This document shows, one piece after another, positions 47,955-57,031 of a DNA stretch of 64,000 nucleotides. Below the pieces are notes generated by a model, which had not been told where the DNA came from, searched no databases, and saw only the letters and a program-made list of their open reading frames with translations. Source of the DNA: Cocos nucifera (Eukaryota; Streptophyta; Magnoliopsida; Arecales; Arecaceae); contig QRFJ01004891.1 in NCBI GenBank assembly GCA_006176705.1, positions 1 to 64,000 on the forward strand. The letters run 5' to 3'. How positions within the stretch are numbered: position 1 is the first letter of the stretch; every line of letters begins with the position of its first letter. The position numbers and the translations under genes are program-made.

Positions 47955-50224
47955 TGAAGGGAAATCCTGATTTCCCGGTCCAGGTTCGTCCAGATCTGAT
48001 TAGATCAAGAGATATATTTCAAAAATTTTCTCTTGATCTCAATCAGATCTTGATATGTTTCAGATCTGATTCTTATTATTTTAATAAATAAAATAAAATA
48101 AGATAAATTAAATCAAATTTAATTTACCTGATTTGGGTAATCCTATTACCCTGTAGATGATCCTGATTGCAGCGGAAGGTTCTGGATCTTAGCCACGCAA
48201 GCGCCTGGCCTCTACCGGTATCCACTCGGGTTGGATCTGGAGATCCTCTTCTTCTCTATCACACCTCCAAAAATCAGATCTGGATCTGATCTGGAGGATC
48301 TTCAAAACTCTTTTGAAGATCTGCAGTCGTCCTTTTGCAGCAGCGCAGCCTTCTTGCTTTTGATCGCCTTTCCTTGATCTGAATCGCACCAACCAAAGTC
48401 CAAAACACCTTTTGGACGTGGAGAGCAAGGGGAGAAGAGACTATGGCATGGAGAAGGAGGGGAGAGGCAGCCTTGGGGCGTGTCTAATAGCATTGGAATT
48501 AGGGTTGGGCGCAGGGTCTTATTTATAGACCTCTTGTGATCCAACTCCTCTTCCTCTCAACCAATCACAACCCTTTGTGAAATCAGATCTAAATCTGATT
48601 GGTTGGAATAGAGACCCCTGGATTCCTCCTTAGAGGGTGCCTAAGACCAGTCAAACTGGATTCTTAGTAGAACTCTGATTGGAATCCAAAAGGGAGGTGG
48701 AGTCCTTGTCCAACAAGGACTCCTAGGCGCCTCCTACTTGGGCTCACGCCACCCTTGGCGTGCGCCCTTCTCCTTGCCAGGTTCTGGCAGGGGGACAGGC
48801 CCCCACCAGCTCTCCAATAGGTGCATGACATGTGGTCAAAAGTCAAAGGGTCAATGGTCAACGTTTGACCAGTCAAAGGTAGACTTTTGACCAAAGTCAA
48901 AGAACAAGAAATGGCAGGTGACCAAAAATGGCAGGTAATGTCTTACAAATAAGACAACCTATTCTGACTTGGACAACCTCCAGTCAGACCATATGAAGGC
49001 CTCTGATTGAGCACAAACTCCTTTGGCTCAGTCAGGACAACTTATTTATGATAGTAAAAGAAGAACGTTAGGTTCAATCGAGTGCTAGCACGATTTCCTT
49101 GAACCTAATTGAATCTCATTCAGATCAATTGAACTAGATCAGTTCAATTGATGATCACCAGATTCAAACCCTTGTTTGTGTGACCCAGTTAGGTTCAGTT
49201 CTGTATGGTAATGGGATATGTCATGATCTCTATCATAGACATCATCGAAACTCCTTTCGATGGATCAGAACTCTTCTGATTCGAACAGCTAGAATGATCG
49301 ATCATCTAAATCATTCTAATTGCTCCCAAAATCCACCAGTGACACCTAGCAGTATATGGTGGCAACCCATCAGAGCTGAATGCGAACCTCTTGGTGCAGC
49401 TACCTGTGTGATTAAGTTCTTCTATCTTGAGCCCCGATCAGATTAGGGTTAAGGTGAACTCGTCAAACCCTAGTCTCTGTCATATGATGTAATCATTCGA
49501 TTCGAGTCCAATGTGAAAATCTAAATAGAAACTCTTTCTATTATTTCACTCTACCATGGCCATGGATTTCTGGACTTGATTCTCATGATCATCATAGGGC
49601 TACTCCTCTACCACCGAGGTAGATAGATTCCCATCTTGATGCAATCCAGTTCCTACAATGAACATGCTATAGCCAACATACACCTCAGGGTTCCATATGG
49701 CTAGGAGACCGAGTAATGGTGTAGTCAAACTATAACACCCTCAAGGTGAACTGCCGATGCATCTCAGGTCAAAGAACCAGACACACTACTGCAGCATCGA
49801 GTCAGTCATTGACGAGAAGGTAGACTCCCTAATGACTACTCGAGGTGGTCACGCTCAGTGCCCTCGTTCTCTAACGAGTACCTGTACTCTCGCTCCGGTG
49901 TCTCCACACCGTAGACTCAAGACTCATCTACTAAAGAGAAGCGATCGTACACCAACCTTCCGGATCAATCACCATCCTCGTGATGATCCTATGGTCGGGA
50001 GCTGTTTATGAGTTAATAATGATTATTCATGTCTTAAATTTTCAACTCTTGAAAATATGAATTATCATTACCATTAACTCAAAGGATGTATCACAGACAC
50101 TAAATACACATGTGTGATAGAAAATAACCCATTTCATTAATTATAGTCAAAATTATAATTTTGCCCCTAGAAGTGTATTACAAGTGTCAGCCAATTCTGG
50201 CTTCTAGGGCACATATATCTAACA
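47955..50224 (-). repeat. 3' LTR of element F
   Basis: It runs from TGAAGG to TCTAACA, 2270 bp. TATA is at 48518-48528 (minus strand). Two hairpins are at 48699-48723 and 48740-48767, W-box cores at 48834-48901 and the CCATGGCCATGG palindrome at 49554-49565. Small open frames within it are antisense and have no known domain. Confidence 0.95.
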
Positions 50225-50235
50225 ATCTCCCACTT
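50225..50235 (-). other. Polypurine tract of element F
   Basis: AAGTGGGAGAT on the minus strand, directly before TGTTAGA, identical to that of B. Confidence 0.88.
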
Positions 50236-50238
50236 GTC

Positions 50239-51960
50239 CTAAAGCCAATTGGCTACAAGTCTAAGTCCCATCTTCTCAAGGTGGGCTTCGATCTTCTGCT
50301 GGCCCAACGGCTTTGTAAGTGGGTCTGCCACATTATCTGCGGAGTTGACTCTCTTGACCTCAACGTAACCTTTCTCAAGGTAATCGCGGATGAGATGATA
50401 TCGCCGCTCAATGTGCTTGGACTTCTGGTGAGACCTCGGCTCCTTAGCAAGGGCTATGGCGCCATTGTTGTCGCAGTAAAGAGGAATGGCATCTGATGGC
50501 ATTACTCCAATTTCTGCAGCAAACTTCTTGTACCAGAATGCTTCCTTTGCAGCCTCTGATGCAGCTATATATTCTGCTTCCATGGTGGAATCTGCTATCA
50601 CAGTTTGCTTGGAACTCTTCCAGCTGACAGCTCCACCATTGCACACAAACAGACTTCCAGATGTCGACTTTCGATCATCTATATCGGACATGAAGTCCGA
50701 GTCTGTGTATCCCTGAACTTGGAGTTCTCCATTACCAAAGACCAACATCATATCCTTAGTTCTTCTCAAGTACTTAAGGATACATTTCACAGAAGTCCAG
50801 TGTTCTTCACCTGGATTTGACTGATATCTGCTTGTGACACTCACAGCATGGGCTATATCAGGTCGTGTACATAGCATGGCATACATGAGGCTCCCTATTG
50901 CAGAAGCATAAGGGATCTTGCTCATGCGTTCTATTTCCTCAGGTGTGCTGGGGCACATCTTCTTGGAAAGATGAATACCATGTCTGAAGGGTATTAATCC
51001 CCTCTTAGAGTTTTCCATACTAAACCTCTTTAGTACTTCCTCTATGTACATCTTCTGTGAAAGTCCTAGCATCCTATTCGGTCTATCCCTATAGACCTTA
51101 ATTCCTAGAATAAAGGATGCTTCACCTAGGTCTTTCATGGAGAATTCCTTGGACAACCACATCTTGACTGATGTCAACATGGGAATATCATTCCCAATAA
51201 GGAGGATGTCATCCACGTACAATACGAGGAAGACAACAGCGCTCCCACTGACCCTTTTGAAAACACATGGTTCCTCTTCATTTTTGATGAAACCAAACTT
51301 TTTGATCACATCATTGAAACGAGTGTTCCAGCTCCGAGATGCTTGCTTAAGTCCATATATGGACCTTTGCAGCTTGCAAACCTTGTGATCAGTATCACTG
51401 GATGTGAAACCTAGCGGCTGTTCCATATAGATATCTTCCTCAAGATATCCATTTAGGAATGCCGTTTTCACGTCCATTTGCCATATTTCATAATCGAAAT
51501 AGGCTGCAACAGCAAGCAATGTGCGGATGGATTTTAGCATAGCTACCGGGGAAAAGGTATCCTGATAGTCAATGCCTTCACGTTGACTATAACCTTTTGC
51601 CACCAGTCTAGCCTTGAATGTCTCCACATTCCCATCTGCACCAATCTTTCTCTTGAAGATCCATTTACACCCAATAGGTACTATACCTTCTGGTGGATCT
51701 ACCAAGGTCCAGACTTGGTTTGAGTGCATCGAGTCAATCTCTGACTTCATTGCCTCAAGCCATTTCTCGGAGTCGATATCTGATATCGCCTCGTTGTAGG
51801 TTTTGGGATCATCACCATGAGCACCATTACCTATGAGGAACATTTCCTCTACATCCTCTGAAATAATACCTAAGTATCTTTCAGGGGGACGGGAAACTCT
51901 TTCCGATCTACGAGGTGGAGGAGGTAGTGTTCTTATTGGCTCAACCTGATTTGGTTCCAC
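50239..51960 (-). CDS. pol: Element F pol, reverse transcriptase-RNase H (573-codon open frame)
   Basis: This is the only long uninterrupted frame in the window. From the first Met it has a proline-rich segment (residues 11-27), then RT from about residue 97 (GCKWIFKRK), the first catalytic Asp in QMDVKTAFLNG (D163), YGLKQASRSW (202-211) and YVDD at 248-251. RNase H occupies roughly residues 420-560, with catalytic acidic residues visible in GYTDSDF, TMEAEYIA and YCDNNGAIALA. It ends VANWL, the natural terminus, 14 bp from the LTR. In Copia it would be released from a Gag-Pol polyprotein by the protease. Here it is cut off from upstream by the TAG at 52039-52041, so the Met is only the first available one and independent translation is not implied. 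All catalytic residues I can see are present. Confidence 0.93.
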   Translation of the reverse strand: MEPNQVEPIRTLPPPPRRSERVSRPPERYLGIISEDVEEMFLIGNGAHGDDPKTYNEAISDIDSEKWLEAMKSEIDSMHSNQVWTLVDPPEGIVPIGCKWIFKRKIGADGNVETFKARLVAKGYSQREGIDYQDTFSPVAMLKSIRTLLAVAAYFDYEIWQMDVKTAFLNGYLEEDIYMEQPLGFTSSDTDHKVCKLQRSIYGLKQASRSWNTRFNDVIKKFGFIKNEEEPCVFKRVSGSAVVFLVLYVDDILLIGNDIPMLTSVKMWLSKEFSMKDLGEASFILGIKVYRDRPNRMLGLSQKMYIEEVLKRFSMENSKRGLIPFRHGIHLSKKMCPSTPEEIERMSKIPYASAIGSLMYAMLCTRPDIAHAVSVTSRYQSNPGEEHWTSVKCILKYLRRTKDMMLVFGNGELQVQGYTDSDFMSDIDDRKSTSGSLFVCNGGAVSWKSSKQTVIADSTMEAEYIAASEAAKEAFWYKKFAAEIGVMPSDAIPLYCDNNGAIALAKEPRSHQKSKHIERRYHLIRDYLEKGYVEVKRVNSADNVADPLTKPLGQQKIEAHLEKMGLRLVANWL

Positions 51961-52038
51961 TTGGTCCTTAGCTCGTTCTGCTTGTGAGACTTTCTCATCA
52001 AGCTTAATCTGCTTTCCAATGCCACTATCTTGAATAAA

Positions 52039-53347
52039 CTATTTTTCAAGAAATATGGCATGTCGACTCACAATCACATTGTGGTCTTCTGGAATGTAGA
52101 AATAGTATCCTAATGACTCTTTAGGATATCCTATGAATCGAGCTCTAAAGGACCTAAACTCTAACTTGTCCGCTTGTTGTCTTTTGACATGAAGCCGGAC
52201 AACCCCAAATTCTGAGATGACTCAGACTTGGTTTCTTACCGTGCCATATCTCATACGGTGTGGTAGGAACGGTTTTAGAGGGAACCCTATTCAGTAAATA
52301 GATTGAAGTTAATAATGAATGTCCCCAAAGAAAATCAGGGAGGTCTGTGAAGCTCATCATGGATCGAACCATATCCAATAGAGTCCGATTTCTCCGTTCT
52401 GAAACCCCGTTGAGTTGAGGTGTTCCTGGTGGAGTCCATTGAGAGACTATGCCATTTTCCTTAAGATAGTCTAGGAATTCCCGGCTAAGGTATTCACCTC
52501 CTCGATCTGATCGAAGAACCTTAATGGGTTTTCCAGTTTGTTTTTCTACTTCATGTCTGAATTCTTTGAACTTTTCAAAAGCTTCAGACTTGTGTCTCAT
52601 AAGATACACATACCCATACCTAGACAGATCATCGGTAAAGTAATGAAGTAGACAAAATTGCCTCTAGCCGGCACATCAAATGGGCCGCACACATCAGTAT
52701 GTACTAGGGCAAGGAGATCTGTGGCCCTCTCCCCATGTCCAACAAAAGGGAGTTTAGTCATTTTGCCTTGAAGACAAGATTCACAAGTTGGATATGACTC
52801 AAAAGTCAATGGACTCAATAGCCCATTTTTCTCCAATTTGTTGAATCCTATCTTCTGCTATATGACCTAATCTCAGGTGCCATAGATATCTGTCGTTTGG
52901 ACTATCCCTAGGTCGTTTGGCATTCACGTTTTGCTCGATAGTTAAAATAGGTACATCAATATGCAACTGATAAAGACCATTAATAAGGAAACCATTTGCA
53001 ATTTTATTTCTTTCATAAAGAATGTTACAATGGTCCTTAAAGAAGGTGATCACATAACCTTCTTGTGCTAAGCATGAAACAGAAATCAAATTCCTGCTAG
53101 CTGCAGGCACATAATAACAGTCTTTTAAAACTAAGTCTAAACCAGATGGTAATCGAAGAGGGTATGTTCCCACGGCTACTGCAGCAACTCTTGCTCCATT
53201 ACCGACGCGTAGGATCATGTCTCCATCCCTCAGCCTCCTGCTATCCTCAAGACCCTGCATAGAAGTGCACAGATGAGCACTAGAACCAGAGTCAAGCACC
53301 CAACTGGATGCAGAAGAAACCGTAAGGTTAGACTCAATAACGAGCAT
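52039..53347 (-). pseudogene. Element F pol: protease-integrase with frameshifts
   Basis: The stretch 52799-53347 has WVLDSGSSAH (catalytic Asp) and WHLRLGHIAEDR. A single extra base near 52844 shifts the frame. The stretch 52597-52836 continues with CESCLQGKM and HTDVCGPFD, and loses frame at 52634-52644, where one base is missing (shared with B, not E). The stretch 52154-52609 carries LRSDRGGEY and the core up to PYEIW. An extra base near 52193 shifts again. The segment ends with TAG at 52039-52041 after IFLEK, shared with B and E. Confidence 0.92.
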
Positions 53348-53398
53348 ACCTCCAGAAGGACCTTCCTTCTTGTTCTTCAGGGTGGCCAGGTAAGTAGG

Positions 53399-54186
53399 GC
53401 AGTTCCGCTTCCAATGGCCGTCGCTGTTGCAATGGAAACACTTTCCTTTGCCATCGACCTTCTTTCTTCGGTTCTGCCTTCTTCTTCTTTGATCCTTCCA
53501 CCTTTTGCTTTTTCACAGACTTCTTTTTCTTTCCATAAGACTTTCTTTTGGAAGAAGTCCGTTCCATAGCAAGAACTGAGCCTTTAGAACCTTTCATAGA
53601 AAGCTCAGCGGTAACCAGCATATTCATCAACTCGGCCAAGGAATTTTGAAGTTTATGCATGTGGTAATTCATGATGAATTGCCCATATGCATCAGTCAAG
53701 GATTGCAGAATAATATCGTTCTGCAAGGTCCAAGTCCAACTTCACACCGAGCTTCTCAAGCTCTTCCATGTCCTTGATCATTGTCAGACAGTGATCTTGG
53801 ACTGACTGCCCATCACGCATCTTAGCCTTAAAAAGTCATTTCGTGACTTGATATTTGGCTGCGCGACTCTGTTCACCAAACATCTCCTGCAGGTGAGCCA
53901 ACATTTGGCGAGCAGTCCCGATATCTTCATGTTGGCGCTGGAGCTCATCAGACATCGAGCCCAACATGTAGTATCTGGCCTTATTGTCTTCGTCAATCCA
54001 TTTTTCCAGAGACGCTCTCTGTTCAGTGGATGGACGAGCTGGTAAGGTGGGAGGGTCCTGGTCCAAAACATGTGTTAACTTCTCTGAACCCAAAATAATT
54101 TTGTAGTTCCTGAGCCAATCTTTATAATTGGGTCCAGTCAGTCTATGTGTGTCTAGGATACGTGCCAGTGGGTTGGACGCAGACAT
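53399..54186 (-). pseudogene. Element F gag with in-frame TGA and linker frameshift
   Basis: The start is ATG at 54186 (MSASNPLARILDTHRLTG), aligned to B. An upstream in-frame ATG at 54204 would add six residues. The frame runs to TGA at 53836-53838. The codons after TGA stay in the same frame (LFKAKMRDGQS), so a single stop is the only break there. An extra base near 53728 shifts F alone. A second shift, common to B, lies in 53441-53465 and separates the lysine-rich linker from the zinc knuckle CFHCNSDGHWKRNC (53399-53440), which is perfect. Confidence 0.92.
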
Positions 54187-54785
54187 TTTCCTGTAGAGAG
54201 TCAAAGATTCTAGTTAGATACTGTAATTTTGACTTGACCAATTTGTTTAGGGATTTTATTTTTAAACAAATTAGCTCCCACTATTTTCTCGGATCCCTAC
54301 ACTCCCTCTGTAGAGATGCGAAAATCTCCGCGATTGATGATTTCTAGTGGGTGGTGCGGTCTCACCAACTGACTCATCACCTCACCTAACAGTTATTGGT
54401 GATGGGTTAGCCAATGAGTGAACAACTCTTGTTCAATGATTCTCTAATCATGGTGCACCCAAACTTGGTCTCTAATTCATGAATCTCACCGTATCCGGAA
54501 TATTGATCCACTCCTTAGTTAAGTCAGACCCACCATTTGCATAGACTGGGTTCCTAATTGGGTCTCTCACCGTATCCGGAAATATTGAGCCCAACTCATC
54601 CTCCAGCCCATAGCATCCAATGCCTAATAGACATGGTTGCGTCTTCCCGGTGCAACTGAGCCACTGTATCCAGCCGAGAACAATCAACCCCGGGAAGGGC
54701 CCGCACGTCTACAATGGTGGAAGACCTCAGGACTTAATCTTTTCTTAGGGAGAATTGATTCAGGTCTCATTAAACTAGACTTGGC

Positions 54786-54808
54786 TTAGTCATAACAATT
54801 ATGACTAA
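54786..54808 (-). other. Short hairpin in leader of F
   Basis: TTAGTCATAA, a 3-nt loop, TTATGACTAA: perfect 10-bp arms. E has the 9-bp inner part with a different loop at 41748-41768. B has nine of ten pairs near 18763-18785. Confidence 0.6.
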
Positions 54809-54976
54809 CCTAGTGGCATGGGTCAGCTCGGATTATTGACCACCTCAGATCAGAACTGTGTCAACAGATATGGCCAGGTAAGTGAGACCGGTGGAAGGAA
54901 TATGCCGTTAACTCGCACAAGAACGCATTCAGGTCGAGTAGCTTCCAATTAAAAACCAGTCGGTCGTCTGTGCCAA

Positions 54977-54985
54977 ACTTACCTT
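54977..54985 (-). promoter_or_regulatory. Splice-donor match in leader of F
   Basis: The element strand reads AAG|GTAAGT, a perfect match to the 5' splice-site consensus, about 800 nt before gag. The same nine bases with similar surroundings are in A, B and D. Use as a donor is inferred. Confidence 0.45.
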
Positions 54986-55362
54986 AGACACCAAATTGTT
55001 GAGTCAGAACCAATTGGGTTAGCCTACAATCCAGACTCTAACCTCTGAGCCTAATTAGGTCTTGCTTGATCGTGACTCGATCTTGACCCAGACTTAATCC
55101 TATTAGGCTGGTCAATTTAAGCATTGTTGATCCCATCTAACCAACTCTTGATTCGGTTTGATCAACCGCTTAGACCTAATTGAGCTACCCAAGCCCGAAC
55201 CCAGTATTATGAATATGTCTTAGATCTGAAATTCTCAATTTTAGACCTAATTAATATTCCATAAACTTAATTCTTAATTAAGTTGGGTTCATAAACAAAA
55301 TATGCACAATAAATCCTAGGGTTTCAGGATCTAGGGTTTTGCAGAAAGTAAGTTTTGGGTTT

Positions 55363-55487
55363 CTGATTAAGGACGAACACGCAGCACCCCTACACGTCAT
55401 AAGAACACCCCATCGAATGGGAAGAGAGGGCCTTTAAACCCTTCTTCGTTCTTATGACCGGACGGCCAAGAGGAACGCCTTAATCAG
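55363..55487 (-). other. Nested inverted repeat (candidate RNA structure) in leader of F
   Basis: Outer arms CTGATTAAGG (55363-55372) and CCTTAATCAG (55478-55487) enclose arms GTCATAAGAAC (55396-55406) and GTTCTTATGAC (55448-55458), and inside them CCCAT-CGA-ATGGG (55409-55421). All are perfect and properly nested. It lies about 560-690 nt downstream of the primer-binding site. In BARE-type elements signals for RNA dimerisation and packaging are placed in the leader, so that is one possible role. Confidence 0.7.
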
Positions 55488-56049
55488 GAACATGTAAATA
55501 CTACAAAACAGTTATAGATCTATATCATATATCTCATATACAAATTTAGATCTAATCAAGGCATATTTTGCATACATCTCATGTATCAAATCATGCATGT
55601 TTTCAGATCTAAATTATCTCATAATAATCTAAAAAATTAGATTTAAATTGATCTAATCAAAATAAATTCTAATCTAGACAATTATGTAGAACTATTCTAC
55701 AACTAGTCTAGTCATGCATCAATATCATATCTCATATGATATTTAAAATTAAATAATTTTTATTTGCTGTTTATCAGATGTTATTATAACACTTATAATA
55801 TCAGAAAAATAGTAAATAAGAAGATCTAAAATATGATTTAATCAGATTAAATCAAAGACATGCAAAACTATTCTATAGAACTATTCTATTCTAGAACTAG
55901 TCATGCATATCTTCATGTTCTTAGATCCAAATCATTTAATTTTAATTTTTCTGATTTCAGATCTGATCACATCTCATGTGACATCTGAAATCACTTTTAT
56001 TTTCTAATTAAAATAAAATTAAAATCAGATCTAAACAATTTTAGAACCA

Positions 56050-56063
56050 TGGCTCTGATACCA
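56050..56063 (-). other. Primer-binding site of element F
   Basis: TGGTATCAGAGCCA on the minus strand, two bases from the LTR. Confidence 0.93.
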
Positions 56064-56636
56064 GTTGAAGGGAAATCCTGATTTCCCGGTCCAGGTTCGT
56101 TCCAGATCTGATTAGATCAAGAGATATATTTCAAAAATTTTCTCTTGATCTCAATCAGATCTTGATATGTTTCAGATCTGATTCTTATTATTTTAATAAA
56201 TAAAATAAAATAAGATAAATTAAATCAAATTTAATTTACCTGATTTGGGTAATCCTATTACCCTGTAGATGATCCTGATTGCAGCGGAAGGTTCTGGATC
56301 TTAGCCACGCAAGCGCCTGGCCTCTACCGGTATCCACTCGGGTTGGATCTGGAGATCCTCTTCTTCTCTATCACACCTCCAAAAATCAGATCTGGATCTG
56401 ATCTGGAGGATCTTCAAAACTCTTTTGAAGATCTGCAGTCGTCCTTTTGCAGCAGCGCAGCCTTCTTGCTTTTGATCGCCTTTCCTTGATCTGAATCGCA
56501 CCAACCAAAGTCCAAAACACCTTTTGGACGTGGAGAGCAAGGGGAGAAGAGACTATGGCATGGAGAAGGAGGGGAGAGGCAGCCTTGGGGCGTGGGAAAT
56601 CTCAATTGCATTTGGAATTAGGGTTGGGCGCAGGGT

Positions 56637-56647
56637 CTTATTTATAG
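56637..56647 (-). promoter_or_regulatory. TATA box in 5' LTR of element F
   Basis: CTATAAATAAG on the minus strand, with duplicated ATTGG (inverted CCAAT) boxes 35-60 bp upstream. It is placed about 570 bp before the LTR's inner end, so R and U5 would make up that stretch. Confidence 0.66.
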
Positions 56648-56828
56648 ACCTCTTGTGATCCAACTCCTCTTCCTCTCAACCAATCACAACCAATCACAAC
56701 CCTTTGTGAAATCAGATCTAAATCTGATTGGTTGGAATAGAGACCCCTGGATTCCTCCTTAGAGGGTGCCTAAGACCAGTCAAACTGGATTCTTAGTAGA
56801 ACTCTGATTGGAATCCAAAAAGGGAGGT

Positions 56829-56897
56829 GGAGTCCTTGTCCAACAAGGACTCCTAGGCGCCTCCTACTTGGGCTCACGCCACCCTTGGCGTGCGCCC
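56829..56897. other. Twin hairpins upstream of TATA in 5' LTR of F
   Basis: The first is GGAGTCCTTGT, loop CCA, ACAAGGACTCC (56829-56853; 11-bp perfect arms). The second is GGGCTCACGCCA, loop CCCT, TGGCGTGCGCCC (56870-56897; 12-bp arms, one mismatch). Both are repeated in the 3' LTR at 48699-48767 and in changed form in B, C and E. Confidence 0.7.
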
Positions 56898-56963
56898 TTC
56901 TCCTTGCCAGGTTCTGGCAGGGGGACAGGCCCCCACCAGCTCTCCAATAGGTGCATGACATGT

Positions 56964-57031
56964 GGTCAAAAGTCAAAGGGTCAATGGTCAACGTTTGACC
57001 AGTCAAAGGTAGACTTTTGACCAAAGTCAAA
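56964..57031. promoter_or_regulatory. W-box cluster in 5' LTR of F
   Basis: Eight TTGAC/GTCAA cores lie in 68 bp, on both strands, including TTTGACC twice. It is about 320-390 bp upstream of the TATA box. W-boxes are binding sites of WRKY factors. The link to stress-induced transcription is inferred. Confidence 0.55.

Larger units (their letters stand above)
54187..56049 (-). other. Untranslated leader of element F
   Basis: This 1.86-kb leader has no long frame. On the element strand it contains, from 5' to 3', the nested inverted repeat at 55487-55363, the splice-donor match at 54985-54977, the 10-bp hairpin at 54808-54786 and a direct repeat of about 22 bp starting CTCACCGTATCC in plus orientation (near 54485 and 54567). 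Confidence 0.75.
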
